DNA of 64,000 nt from Onthophagus taurus. Its lineage: Eukaryota; Arthropoda; Insecta; Coleoptera; Scarabaeidae. The stretch lies in the NCBI RefSeq assembly GCF_036711975.1, contig NC_091972.1, positions 19,907,001 to 19,971,000 on the forward strand. Direction: 5' to 3'. The translations under genes and the position numbers were made by a program. Below are positions 31,313 through 43,126 of the stretch, in pieces (position 1 is the stretch's first letter; the number at the start of each line of letters is the position of its first letter). The notes below the pieces were generated by a model. The model was not told the DNA's origin. It saw only the letters and a list, made by a program, of their open reading frames with translations, and searched no databases.

Positions 31313-34067
31313 TTATATTGAACATCCAGCATCATTTGGCCAATCGCAAACATTTAAATCGGTGTTGAAATGTAGTCCAGGTGGGCACGGCATGTCATGT
31401 ACAATGTCGTAATTATCACATTTGCAATATCTTTCACAATCTTCGGGATGTGCAAAGAAAACGGGGTATTCTCCAGTGGGGTTCGGACATGATGCTGTTG
31501 AACATTTTCCAGCGCCTGAATCAGTCGTTGAATCTGTTGGGGTAGGATCTGTTGGCGTTGGATCTGTTGGGGTGGGATCAGTTGGTGCTTCAGTAGGTTT
31601 TTCAGTTGGTTTCTCAGTAGGTGTTACAGTTGGTGTTAAGGTGGGCGTTTCAGTAGGTGTAGGAGTTACTACTGAGCCGTCGCATCCAGCGTTGTTGGGC
31701 CAATCGCAAACATTTAATTCGGTGTTGAAATGTAATCCATCTGGACATGGCATGTCATGAACTGTACCAAAGTTATCACATTTACAATATCTTCCGCAAT
31801 CTTCGGGATGAGCATGGAAAACAGGGAAATCACCTGGAGTGTACGGGCAAGTTACTGATCCACATTTTCCAGAATCGGGGGTGGATGTAGGTGTTTCAGT
31901 AGGTGCTTCAGTAGGTTTATCAGTGGGTGTTACAGTTGGTGTTAAGGTGGGCGTTTCAGTAGGTGTAGGGGTTACTACTGAGCCGTCACATCCAGCGTTG
32001 TTGGGCCAATCGCAAACATTTAATTCGGTGTTGAAATGTAATCCATCTGGACATGGCATGTCATGAACTGTACCAAAGTTATCACATTTACAATATCTTC
32101 CGCAATCTTCGGGATGAGCATGGAAAACAGGGAAATCACCTGGAGTGTACGGGCAAGTTACTGATCCACATTTTCCAGAATCGGGGGTTGATGTAGGTGT
32201 TTCAGTAGGTGCTTCAGTAGGTTTTTCAGTGGGTGTTACAGTTGGTGTTAAGGTGGGCGTTTCAGTAGGTGTAGGAGTTACTACTGAGCCGTCGCATCCA
32301 GCGTTGTTGGGCCAATCGCAAACATTTAATTCGGTGTTGAAATGTAATCCATCTGGACATGGCATGTCATGAACTGTACCAAAGTTATCACATTTACAAT
32401 ATCTTCCGCAATCTTCGGGATGCGCATGGAAAACGGGGAAATCACCTGGAGTAAACGGGCAAGTTACTGATCCACACTTTCCAGAATCAGGGGTAGATGT
32501 TGGTGTTTCAGTTGGCGTTTCAGTAGGTTTCTCAGTTGGTGTTTCTGTTGGTGTTTCAGTGGGTGTTTCAGTAGGAGTTTCAGTGGGCGTTTCAGTAGGA
32601 GTTTCGGTAGGTGTTTCAGTAGGTGTAGGCGTCTCTACCGAGCCACCTTCGCATCCAGCGGTCTCGGGCCAATCACAAACATTTAAGTCGGTGTTGAAAT
32701 GTAATCCAGGTGGACATGGCATATCATGAACTGTACCGAAGTTATCGCATTTACAATATCTTCCGCAGTCTTCGGGATGAGCATGGAAAACGGGGAAATC
32801 ACCTGGAGTAAATGGACAGGTTACTGAATCGCACGCTGAAGAATCAGGAGGAGATGTTGGTGTTTCAGTAGGTGTTTCAGTAGGTTCTTCAGTAGGTTCT
32901 TCAGTTGGTTCTTCAGTAGGTTCTTCAGTAGGTTCTTCAGTAGGCTCTTCAGTAGGCTCTTCAGTAGGTTCTTGAGTAGGAGTAGGCGTCTCTACTGAGC
33001 CACCTTCGCATCCAGCGTTCTCGGGCCAATCGCAAACATTTAAGTCGGTGTTGAAATGTAATCCAGGTGGACATGGCATGTCATGAACTGTACCGAAGTT
33101 ATCGCATTTACAATATCTTCCGCAATCTTCGGGATGAGCATGGAAAACGGGGAAATCACCTGGAGTAAATGGACAGGTTACTGAATCGCACGCTGAAGAA
33201 TCAGGAGGAGATGTTGGTGTTTCAGTAGGCTCTTCAGTAGGTTCTTCAGTAGGTTCTTCAGTAGGTTCTTCAGTAGGTTCTTCAGTAGGTTCTTCAGTAG
33301 GTTCTTCAGTAGGTTCTTCAGTAGGTTCTTCAGTAGGTTCTTCAGTAGGTTCTTCAGTAGGTTCTTCAGTAGGTTCTTCAGTAGGTTCTTCAGTAGGTTC
33401 TTCAGTAGGCTCTTCAGTAGGTTCTTCAGTAGGTGCAGGCGTCTCTACTGAGCCACCCTCGCATCCAGCGTTCTCGGGCCAATCGCAAACATTTAAGTCG
33501 GTGTTGAAATGTAATCCAGGTGGACATGGCATATCATGAACTGTGCCGAAGTTATCGCATTTACAATATCTTCCGCAATCTTCGGGATGAGCATGGAAAA
33601 CGGGGAAATCGCCCGGAGTAAATGGACAGGTTACTGAATCGCATACTGAAGAATCAGGAGGAGATGTTGGTGTTTCAGTAGGCCCTTCAGTAGGTTTTTC
33701 AGTAGGTTCTTCAGTCGGTTCTTCAGTAGGTTCTTCAGTCGGTTCTTCAGTAGGTGTAGGGGTTACAACTCCACCCCCATCACACCCAGCATTATCGGGC
33801 CAATCGCAAACACCCAATTCTTGATTAAAATGTAGGTTATCTGGGCAGGTAAAAAGTACCGGCGAACCCCATACGCAATAATAAAACTTAGTACAATCAC
33901 TATCATCAATAAGAAAATCTACGTAGTCACCATGGGTGCCTGGGCAGACACCAACGGGCTCTGCGCCAATTCCAATAATACCAAATATAAATAAAATAGC
34001 TATCGCTACAATTAAAAAATATTATTAAAAATTATAAATGATATATAAAAATGTTCCTACCTTTCAT
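31313..34067 (-). CDS. Secreted multi-domain chitin-binding mucin (peritrophin-like), gene C
   Basis: Exons 34067-34061 (ATG AAA G) and 34005-31313 with a 55-bp intron (34060-34006, GTAGG to TTGTAG). Splicing gives 899 aa. Residues 1 to about 17 (MKAIAILFIFGIIGIG) are the signal peptide. Eight CBM14 domains follow, with Cys patterns such as PEDCGRYCKCDNFG..HDMPCPPGLHFN..NVCDWP..AGC. The first (GVCPG..CTKFYYCVWG) has the type seen at the N-terminus of the paralogues. Domains are joined by repeat linkers: TEEP 4-mers in the N-terminal half (the longest about 20 copies, coded near 33240-33430) and TETP/TLTP types in the C-terminal half. Many Thr suggest O-glycosylation. Likely a cross-linking chitin-binding mucin of the peritrophic matrix. 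No frame damage. Confidence 0.95.
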
Positions 34068-34097
34068 TGCTGTTGTTAATTGTTAAACGGAAGTTAT

Positions 34098-34150
34098 ACT
34101 CTGATTTGAACGGGGAACGAGCAGAATTTATATACCTCCAATTATTATCT
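34098..34150 (-). promoter_or_regulatory. Core promoter of gene C
   Basis: AGATAA (34150-34145), 10 bp, TATATAAA (34134-34127), initiator TCAGAGT (34104-34098) with 32 bp between. The bases around these motifs differ from the other genes, so the retained spacing is informative. Confidence 0.8.
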
Positions 34151-35997
34151 TGTTATTTGATCAACTTTGTAATCTATATCCGCTTTTTTTAATTATTACT
34201 CATTATTTGTGAAAACAATATCTTGGAAATATAAGTATATGAAGACCTTAGATTACTCTCAATTCGTTGTCAATGTCTTTATATACACTTGAAATAAGGG
34301 AGTACGAAGAAATGTGATTCACTAGGAAACTATTAAATCTATTAATTTATAAATGTATCATTAAACACACACTTCAAATCTGATTACATCATCTTTTTCA
34401 ATATTGTATTTAAATACATCTAAAAGCAGAGTAAATTTAAAACTTTTCTTATTAATTTTGTCGATTCGTTGAATTTCGTAGATATATTATTGCAACTATT
34501 TTTTTAATATTAAAATTTTTTTAATTTAATATATATGAAATTATCTTCGATTTATCAGTACCTTGATCACAAACCTTTGAAGTATTACAAGTAATTATGT
34601 TAATGTTATCACAGGAAATCTTTTCAAGTGTTTTTTTAATTATTATCGGAAGTAGTGAGATGGTGTTATACGGGTGTCCTAAATAATTTCACTTCCAATT
34701 TATTAATCAGAAAATTACCTCGTTTTTCTTTCGAAAAACCATTAAATTTTTAACAATTCTATATTAAAATTAACATTTATTATAGATTACATCGTAAAAT
34801 TAAGTTATTTAGCGCCAAATAAAAAAGTGAGAATAAGGTTGAGTGATTAAAACACCTATATATCAAACAACAAGTAATCTTGATCTGTATTACTACATGT
34901 TATAACATGTTTTTACTTTGATTTTAATTGGATAATACTATTTACTGCTGTTTGAAGTGCCCATGTAGACGCGTACGTGATTTTAACAAATCAATATTCA
35001 GATTCCTCTCCCGCTTGTTCCTATTCAATATATGTGCGTGTTTACGAGAAGATCCACTTTGTTTGTCGAATGGAGAGGGTCGTTCGTTTTTAGGATGATT
35101 ATTACGATTTCGGTTTGGGTAGAATCTCAACTCAAATTTGTAACGTCGTGGTATTGAAGTTAAATTTTGTTTTGAAAAGCGAATGAAAAAAATTTAATTC
35201 AATATGCATATTATAATGCACTGATTGTGGGGTACATTTTTTTCTGTACTCTGTAAATTTTTGTGGAAAACGCACAAAGAATGAAGAGATGAAATCGATT
35301 GGAGCTTCACAATGTATACGTAAGTAACTTATTTATAACTAATTACAATATTCAAAAAATACGCTAAAATAATGCCAGAAAATTTTATTTTTCATTAAAA
35401 AACTTATATTTAGTATAGATTTTATATTATTGAAAAATTTTCTTATATATTTATTTGGTTTATTGCGTCATCTGCCTTTCGATTGCCAACTGCCAGCCTT
35501 TGCGATCTTCCAAGTCTCCTGGTACCAGGTTTCTTTCGGACATCGTCTTTGGAATTCCTGATTCCTAAATAGTTTTTGGACATCTCTTGGATCTTCTTTT
35601 GGTTGTACCCTAATGGTTCTCAGGGTTGAGAAACCAGTTATAGCTACATTTAGTACTCTTCAACATTTAAAATTCGGTACCTTAGTTCAAAATTGGAACA
35701 CATGCGAGAAAAAAATCAAAATAGTGTTTCTTAGCTCTTGTTGCGTATAACCACCTTCCATTTTATTTGTGTATCAAGTATTTTAAAACACAAAAAATAA
35801 TTTTCAATTATTAATTTCAATCAATTTCCTCATTTATGGCCATCAAAACCGCTGTTATGGCCATAAAAGTTTCCAGTTATGGCCACCATAATTTGTTTGC
35901 GTAGAAATCAATCGCAATAAAGTATTTTTATTGTTTGTATGTATGTTTGATTTTATTAGGCACATAGATACAATAAAAGTTAAGGAGATGAATACAT
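34151..35997. other. Upstream DNA of gene C, no recognised gene
   Basis: AT-rich. A 62-codon open stretch (35130-34942, minus; NRNRNNHPKNERPSPFDKQ) matches nothing I know. About 35450-35640 is less AT-rich and may be a decayed LINE tail on the minus strand, but I cannot support a family. Confidence 0.35.
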
Positions 35998-36815
35998 TTA
36001 TTGTTTTTCAAATATGTCTACAGCACTGCGGAAAACAAGCGTCATCTTTCGACCAACATTTTTCAGTTTGGGTTCTGGAAGCGTTCCAAGGATTTCTTCA
36101 ATGGCACATTTGTCATTGTCTAACACTTTGAAATGTGTTTTACAATTAGTCTGATCTAAGCTTTTTAGACATTGCATTTCAAACTCATCGTCATCCAACA
36201 CACACAAAATTTTTGCAACATACTCCTGTAGTCTTGATTTTCTGTCTCAATATCATCTAAGCTGCTCTCGCTTTCATTCTACTCTTCTTCCTCTAAACAG
36301 TTTTCCTTTGTCTTCTTTGCCTTCTGCGCTTCCTTTACTTTATTTTTCTGGATTTCCCTTTTCTTCTTTCTTTCCATTTTCAGCTCTTCTTGAATTTTCT
36401 TCTCTTTCTCTTTGAATTCAAAATATTCCACTCATTTGTTAGACGTAATATTGCTTGGAGTATATTCTTTTTTCCTTTTTCGTACTGTCGGTTTATGGTG
36501 TGTTAAGAAATGACATCACTTTTAGCTCTGCTGTTGAAGTACAAATCCTATGAGTTCTCCTTTTGGAGCAAAACAGAAACAAGTCTCATCCATATTAAAG
36601 ATGCGCTCTGGATCCCTTATTGCTAAAATTTCTTCTTCTGTGAATAAAATTTCAACTTCCTTAAACCAGTTCCGTATTTTTTCCTTAGTACCATTGCCCC
36701 TTGCCTTGTTGACATATTCTGAATGCTTCTGGGTGTCTATTTAGGAAAGAAGTAAGCCACTTTTTACCAGGCGTATTCTTGGAAAATGGAGTTTTCAAAA
36801 TCTATTAAAGCATCA
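35998..36815 (-). pseudogene. pogo/Tigger-like (jerky, CENPB-type) transposase, C-terminal and central part
   Basis: Minus-strand pieces: TPGKKWLTSFLNRHPEAF (36790-36740, CENPB-type HTH end), then in another frame NGTKEKIRNWFKEVEIL and DPERIFNMDETCFCFAPKGE (36690-36545), holding the first Asp of the DDE domain. After a deletion of most of the catalytic domain come a Lys/Glu-rich coiled-coil stretch (36420-36280) and an acidic tail ending SAVDIFEKQ (36207-35998). The start of the gene is at 41333-41046. Confidence 0.82.
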
Positions 36816-36984
36816 AATTTAACAGAATAGCACATCAGCTAAAACATGGAAACCATTTTCAAATTGTTTCAATATCGGAAACGTCATCTAACACCGTCTG
36901 TGATGAATTAGGGTCTGACAAAGCCCTCTAATGCACTTACTTTGCAACTACTGTCTATTAAGATCTTAATGCGCAACGACTTCT

Positions 36985-37105
36985 TCTGAAATGGCCATAA
37001 ATAGTATTCCTCTAACAGAAAAGAAAAACAGCCTACTAGAGTGTGTATAGTATGTAGCAATAAAAAGGATGACAAAGGAAAAAGAAAGAGGAGAGAATCT
37101 CATTA
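36985..37105 (+). pseudogene. piggyBac transposase C-terminal finger relic
   Basis: Broken frames read IPLTEKKNS and PTRVCIVCSNKKDDKGKRKR, the start of the Cys-rich C-terminal finger of a piggyBac transposase family other than the one at 28-29 kb. A TTAA preceded by CTTTAAAGGG at 38637-38649 has the look of a piggyBac right terminus (TTAACCCTTT on the other strand) and may belong to it. Confidence 0.6.
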
Positions 37106-37325
37106 TTATTAACCTTGTAATTACCTTGTTACCTTGTAACGCAACATGTTATGTGTTTCACCATACTTCCAGGTTTACCATACAGAATTAAACTATTGAT
37201 TACTTCAATTTTTCTACGTATTACTTTCTTGTATACATATATTTTTTCAAATACGTATCTAACTATGCATCATTTTTACATTTATATTGTTATTATCATT
37301 TCTGTCCATCTTGTAGAATAAAACT

Positions 37326-38472
37326 CAAAACTGCACTTTTTCAATGGATTTCATTTCATAATTCGACCGGTTTCGATTTAGTTCAAAATCATCTTCAGGA
37401 ACAACATCAGTTTTAATTCACCAACACTGAAATCAGTCCTACTACCTTCATTTCATTGACATGTTGGAAAAATGAAATTAAAAAGTACAACTAGTTATAA
37501 TAATATTAAAAACTTTAACAAATTAAATACTACTAGTTATTTTTGATACAAGATAGCGAAATGACACTTTTGCATTTGAGAACGAAAATTGTTAAAGCTC
37601 GCAAAAAAAATCATTCGAGAATACAAAAGAATTTCGCTGTGGTGTATACAACAATATTTTTTCGAAAACTGCGTGTTCCAAAGTTTATAAATTAATAAAA
37701 CGATCCAATTCAGTATAATGACATTTAGAATTCATTTAATATTATGTCCATCATCTAAACATCACATTGACATAACCTCATATATTGAACAAATGTACTG
37801 TTATAAATTTACATTTAAACATGAAATGATAAAACAATTAAATGTTTGTTATTTTATGTTAATAATTTGTTCATAACAATAAATTAACAATTAGTAGTAT
37901 CAAATTCTTTGATTATCGTAGCTGGACGTAAAAAACTTTTATCTACGACTGCTTGGATAAGTCATCATTACCACACTCATTTGAGGTGATTTGAGTTACG
38001 TAATGAAGTTCATTACCGCACTAGTTTCATTACGTAACGCATTTTTAGCCAACGAGCAACAATTCAAAAGAAAAAGTGCTACCTATTTAAAGAGAAACAA
38101 CACTATTTATTAATAAACATTAATTGTTATGTTTTTACATTTCGAAACACTTATTTCAGATGAGTAAACATGTTATTGAAACTGGCATTAATTCAAAATT
38201 GTCAACAATCGTTTCAAAATATTTTTATAAATATCAAAACAGACCTTTTTAAGGAAATTGATTTTTAAAGAATTTTTAGCAATTGTAGATAAAATGTTGT
38301 ATATCACACGTGGGCTAGAGCATAATTACAGTACTCGTGTGATTACACGACTCGATTTTTGTAACATGTCAATGAAATGAAGGTAGTAGGACTGATTTCA
38401 GTGTTGGTGGAAACCGGTCGAACTGAAATTATAAAATAAAATCCATTGAAAAAGTGCAGTTTTCAGTTTCAT
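37326..38472. mobile_element. Non-autonomous inverted-repeat element (1.15 kb)
   Basis: Left arm 37326-37470 (AAACTGCACTTTTTCAATGG, CGACCGGTTTC, CACCAACACTGAAATCAGTC) returns inverted at 38360-38470. The left arm has about 55 extra bases. The interior (37470-38350) has no coding content but contains a palindromic patch around 37985-38045 (ACGTAATGAAGTTCATTACCGCACTAGTTTCATTACGTAAC). Confidence 0.85.
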
Positions 38473-38929
38473 TTTATTTTTACATTTTTTTGAATTAAAA
38501 AACAACATTAATTTATGAAAATAAAGTTTATTTTTTAAACAGACTTTTGTTGGTTCCTAATTTGTCAAAATTTTTGTTCTTTTTATTAAGAAAATAGTTT
38601 TTTTTTTAGTTCATTTATCTGAAAAAAAATCGGTCTTTAAAGGGTTAATTTACAGTGACACAATAAAGTCTACATACAGCCCGGAAAATGATAATATCTC
38701 AGCTCTCGAAATGTAATTCAATGAAATTTTTTAACAAAACATGTAAGAAGTCCATATTATTTGCATATTTTTCATTAAAACTATATAGGTTATTATTAAT
38801 CAAGGGGAACACAAAACATAATCATATCCTTAACTCAAAAAAGTCTGCATATAGTCCTAAAAAAAAGTCAATCAGTGTCCGTTATAGCTCAAAAAGAAAT
38901 ATACAACTATCTAGCGCTGAATAACAAAT

Positions 38930-39400
38930 AAAACTAGACTAACACTAGCACTAGACGTGGAACTAAAAACATTCCGTTTAGCCGTGCGTCTCTTAAAACG
39001 GTAAACTTATTAGTATTTAGTATTAGTGTTAGTTCTAGTTTTACACTAACACAATCACTAGAACTAACACAAGACCTAGAACTAACACAAGACCTAGAAC
39101 TAGAATGATTCGGGTTTAGCAGTCTTGAGAGACGTGCGGCTAAACCCGAATGTTTCTAGTTCTAAATCTAGTGTTAGTTCTAGTTTTGCACAAGAGCTAA
39201 CACAACACCTAGAACTAGAATAATTTGAGTTTAGCAGTCTTGAGAGACGTGCGGCTAAGCCCGATACTTTCTAGTTCTGGGTCTAGTGTTAATTCTAGTT
39301 TTGCACTATTACTAGAACTAACACAAGACGTAGAACTAGAATAATTCGGGTTTAGCCGTCTTGAGAGACATACGACTAAATCTACTGCTGTAGCCTTCAC
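38930..39400. repeat. Tandem array of large palindromes (CTAGAACTAACAC / GGGTTTAGC type)
   Basis: Three hairpins in a row share one design: outer AGTTCTAG and CTAGAACT stretches, inner arms such as ATTCGGGTTTAGC (39108-39120) and GCTAAACCCGAAT (39139-39151), and a loop with CTTGAGAGACGTGCG. The spacing between hairpins is about 115 bp. No coding content. Confidence 0.85.
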
Positions 39401-39536
39401 TTCGTAGCACAAGTCGAACAATTTCGACTTTGTATTAAAATAATATAGACTTCTAATATCCTTCGTTTAAAAAATTTATTGAATTACATTTCAGGAGCTG
39501 AGATATTATCATTTTCTGGGGTGTATGTAGACTTTA

Positions 39537-40005
39537 AAATTGATAAAATTCTCCATATTATTCAAATAATTAAAAAAATATAGGAAAAAGTAAAAACTTT
39601 TTATGAGAAATACTAAAATATTTAATTGAATTTAATATTTATTTTTTTTGGAAAATAACCTATGTTAAAATGAAAGTTTTAAAGGATTTTTATTTAATTT
39701 TTTGATTTTTGTAAATTTTAAAATGTTTTGTGTTTAAGAAGAAAAGCTTAAACTTATACCTAATCCAACATACCTTAACATTTTTCCATCAATTTGTAAA
39801 TTAATTTAAGTAAGTTTACTTTTTCAACTCCGATACCTTCATTTTTTACCGTTTTCGTTATATATGTTCCGTTTAACGTTTTTGTTAATTCTTCTGTTTT
39901 CCTATATTAGATGAAACATTAGTTTCGAAACATGTTTACTAATTAAATTAAATATTTTAGTATTTCTCATAAAAAGTTTTTACTTTTTCCTATATTTTTT
40001 TATGG
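39537..40005. mobile_element. Foldback MITE, copy 1 (8-bp TSD)
   Basis: Inverted arms ATAGGAAAAAGTAAAAACTT near 39582 and its reverse complement ending near 39993. AGACTTTA is duplicated on both sides (39529-39536 and 40006-40013) and occurs once in the uninterrupted host repeat. Shares AAATTCTCCATATT, the arm sequence and the TTTCGAAACATGT core with the copy at 51433-51924. Confidence 0.85.
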
Positions 40006-40122
40006 AGACTTTATTGTATCACTGTATGTGTAATTTATTGATGTTTGTGATAGAACTTGTCTTGTTTATTTTATAGCTACTTTCTTTTCTGAGATTTATT
40101 CTCTTATATCTTCATTTCAATA

Positions 40123-40293
40123 TACAGTGTGTTAATTAATTATCGTACCCGACGTCATCATTGCAAGTATGCAACCAATATCACAATATTGCTATTGCAA
40201 TACGCGATTTGCGTATGGTGCGTATTGCTCTGTGATATTGGTTGCATACTTGCAATGATGACATCGGGTACGATAATTAATTAACACACTGTA
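40123..40293. mobile_element. Short hairpin MITE (170 bp)
   Basis: TACAGTGTGTTAATTAATTA at the left matches the reverse complement of the right end. The arms run 75-80 bp with few mismatches, and TA flanks both sides. The whole element is almost one palindrome. Confidence 0.9.
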
Positions 40294-41045
40294 TGTTAAG
40301 TTTTCAATATTAAGCCATATAGCCTGGTGAATTTGCGACTGTTACCCGTCGATATTTGTGACAGTTTTTCCTAACAATTGTTTCTAGATCATTGTTATCC
40401 AAACTTCGGGAACCACTTCGCCATTCACCATGTCTTGAAACTGCACTGCTAGCCTTTACAAATGTGTTTCTGCACAAGGTATAGTTGAGTCATAAAATTC
40501 CTCTCCGCTCCTCTCCGCCAATCGGGTTCGTTATCTTCTTTAATAACATTCGATAACATTCGAATAACATTCAACTTAACGGAATTAAAGATCGCTTCGG
40601 AATTGAAACATCAAAGACATAGCGGCATTGATACTGATGGACATCGTCTTATTTACGAAACATTTCGTTTTTTCGAGAAACCCTTCACATTAACTAAACA
40701 GAAGTAATTAGGACAAATAATATGTAAAGTTTTCTGTATTTTTAAAATGGTCTTTAATTAAAAAAACCATTGGTCCTATTAGTTTCGGCTAATCACCACC
40801 TTCTGAAACTAGTTTTTTAAATGATGCAAAAATAGATTAAAAAGGAAAACAGTATTTCGAATTTAGTGTTTGACCACTTTGATTACATTATTTGACCAAT
40901 AATATCTAGTCTTTAACCTTAAAACCATAAATGTTTGACCGATTCTTAATATAATATTCATTTTAATTATTTTTCCATACTATTTTCTTCACGAAATAAT
41001 GTTTATATTTTTTGATTGATTTAAATGGAGCAAAATATTCTTGAC
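40294..41045. other. Spacer without recognised gene
   Basis: No convincing coding frame. It may include unrecognised parts of the interrupted pogo-like element. Confidence 0.3.
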
Positions 41046-41333
41046 TTAACTTTTCACCCAAATTTTGTGTTTTCCAACTGGGTTTTTGTAACCCCTATCT
41101 GCTGAATGAAACAACCATTTAACCAGTAGTTTTTCTTCATCAGAATTTAAAAATGCTGGTGGCCCATTTTCCTCTGCATTGGTGTTTTCCTTTTCGTTAT
41201 AAATAAGAGTTGACTTTGGTACATTACACATCTTCGCTGCTTTTTCATAAGATAAACCAATACTTTTTGCATCGAGAGCCTTTTGAAGATAGTCTTCACC
41301 AATATTTATTCTAATTAACATTCTAAGAACCAA
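41046..41333 (-). pseudogene. pogo/Tigger-like transposase, N-terminal part
   Basis: Minus-strand frame reads YLQKALDAKSIGLSYEKAAK, CNVPKSTLIYNEKENTNAEE and PPAFLNSDEEKLLVKWLFHS, i.e. the psq-type helix-turn-helix and the start of the CENPB DNA-binding domain. The continuation (GKKWLTSFLNRHPE) is at 36790, so about 4.2 kb of other DNA separates the two halves, both minus-strand and in the right order. Confidence 0.82.
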
Positions 41334-42573
41334 ATTTCAATTCACCTACTTGGGAATAGTCAGAAAGAACAAATGCGCATTATCTGTGAGATTTTCAAAC
41401 GTTATAGGACGAATTAGTTCCGTCATGTACGATTTTCAGAAACACATTACTTTAGTTTCGTACATTCCTAAAATAAATAAGAATGTTATATTATTGTTTG
41501 GTGTTATTGGTTGAACTGTTTTGGCTTAATGTTGGGTTGACTTTATTTAGATTTGGGTTGGTTTACATAGAATTTAGGTTGGGTTTATATGTTGACTTAT
41601 CTACATAGCTTTGTATTTGCGTGGAGTATCTAAATTAACTTAAACCTACTTGTCAATTTTGAATTACAATACTTGTTATAGTTGTGGAATTGGTTAGGTG
41701 TTTAAGCAGTCATTAAATACGTTGTTTAATTCTTGAAAAAATCTTTAGGAAGAATGTGCGAAGACATCCAATTATCATCCAATTGATACCTACAACTTGC
41801 AACCATGTGTAGAAGAAAATTTTCATAAAACTCATAAAATCTTAATCGAATTTGGTTTTCCATTATCAATGCAAAAACCTTGAAGCAAAATGTTTGTCAA
41901 AATTATCTTTTAATTTAACTTCCTCTGATTGTCGAGTGTGGTTCTGGACATATCAAAAGAATTAAAATATACATATTCTGGTAGAGTAATTCTCTATACA
42001 ACAGCTACAATAAATACGATATTATTCTAAATGCCATTTACGCATAATACGAGATATTAGAGGTAATTACTCGATGAATTTGTTACTGCTCAATAAATGC
42101 AGATAATTAATTTTATTTCAATTTTTTTTATTAAATATTTTTATAATAATTTTTCGAGTAGACGTTTCTTCTGGTATCTAGTAATGATCCAAAACTACTC
42201 ATTAATCATCGATCATCACTCCGATCCATATCTTATCGGTCTTTTTACGTCGCATCAAAGGGATGATACGCGGGTTTTTTCAATCTAGACGTGATCGAGA
42301 ATCGTCGGCGCGTTTTGAAGATGTTATTATTGATTGGAACGCATTGAAGATCGCGACTTTATACGCGGCGGTGATACGAGTCGATGATGCGCATAAACCT
42401 ATTTATAAATCTCCCGGCAAACAAACTTATAGCCTTGTTTTTCTAATTTGCATGTCGATATCTTCGTTGTTTTTAGAGATTGCGGAATATTAAATACACC
42501 AATACACAAATCTTTCCTTCATCTAAAATCGCTTTGTCCTGTCGCTATCTTGATATCCATGGCGAAAAAAAAT
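41334..42573. other. Spacer; less AT-rich patch at 42200-42430
   Basis: 41500-41600 repeats TTGGGTT/TTTAGGTTGGG. 42200-42430 is richer in G and C with several CG pairs, and a 76-codon frame (42263-42493) that matches nothing known to me. No gene call is justified. Confidence 0.3.
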
Positions 42574-42600
42574 GGAGGGCGTCGCACAGTGGGGCGAAAC
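42574..42600 (+). other. Possible left terminus of the Transib-like element
   Basis: CACAGTGGGGCGAAACGCTG begins at 42575 after GGCGTCG. Transib ends and the RAG recombination-signal heptamer share CACAGTG/CACWATG-like sequence, and Transib prefers GC-rich 5-bp targets. No matching right end was found up to 46 kb, so this stays tentative. Confidence 0.35.
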
Positions 42601-43126
42601 GCTGTTTTGCTGGCCAAAACCTATTTTATCAAGCATTTTCAAATGAAGGGGGAAGTGTTAATTATCTAAACCGTAAAAAATTAGAAGTATGCAAAAAACG
42701 CTGTTAAAGTCGAGAGAGTTACGCGCTGTCGGACAATCCGAAAATTTAGCAGAACTTCAAAACTTTTTATTTTAGAAACCATTTCGGAAATACTTCTAAT
42801 TTTTTGTATATACTAACTTTGTCATTATCTTCGCTAGTTTTCTTGTTATATTTTCTTTTGTGTAAGACTGCTAGTTAATGAATAATTTATGTTTGAGTAG
42901 ACATATCGTTGTGAGCTAAAACTATCTACGTCTAGAGTTTGGTATCAAAAGATTCCCCATTTAATGTAGAATCTGCTCATAATAAAATCTCTTCGTCTCT
43001 TTCCATATATTGATATTCGACTACACCGCAAAGAAAAACATTTTCTTTAGGTTTATGTATAAATACGAGTGTAAATATCGCGACAATTAGTAGTAATACT
43101 TCAATTCAGTTGCTAAATACTGCAAA

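Larger units (their letters stand above)
38651..40026. mobile_element. Mariner-group MITE, itself interrupted by a foldback element
   Basis: Left end TACAGTGACACAATAAAGTC; right end AGACTTTATTGTATCACTGTA (to 40026). Inner parts of the inverted repeat (TACATACAGCCCGGAAAATG and its mate at 39500-39535) show arms of about 110 bp. The right arm is split at AGACTTTA by the element at 39537-40005. The centre carries the palindrome array at 38930-39400. Confidence 0.85.

Noticed and set aside
31422..32372. Plus-strand frames of 75-112 codons rich in VGVSVG
   Set aside because: Antisense of the Thr/Pro linkers of gene C, repeated with the domains. No independent evidence.
34942..35130. 62-codon minus-strand frame (NRNRNNHPKNERPSPFDKQ)
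   Set aside because: No recognised domain, no promoter or splice context. Low-complexity composition.
35450..35640. Possible LINE C-terminal relic (VPGDLEDRKGWQLAIE) on the minus strand
   Set aside because: Only one short suggestive stretch; not enough to call a family.
42263..42493. 76-codon plus-strand frame in a CG-richer patch
   Set aside because: No family match I can name and no gene context; left as spacer.
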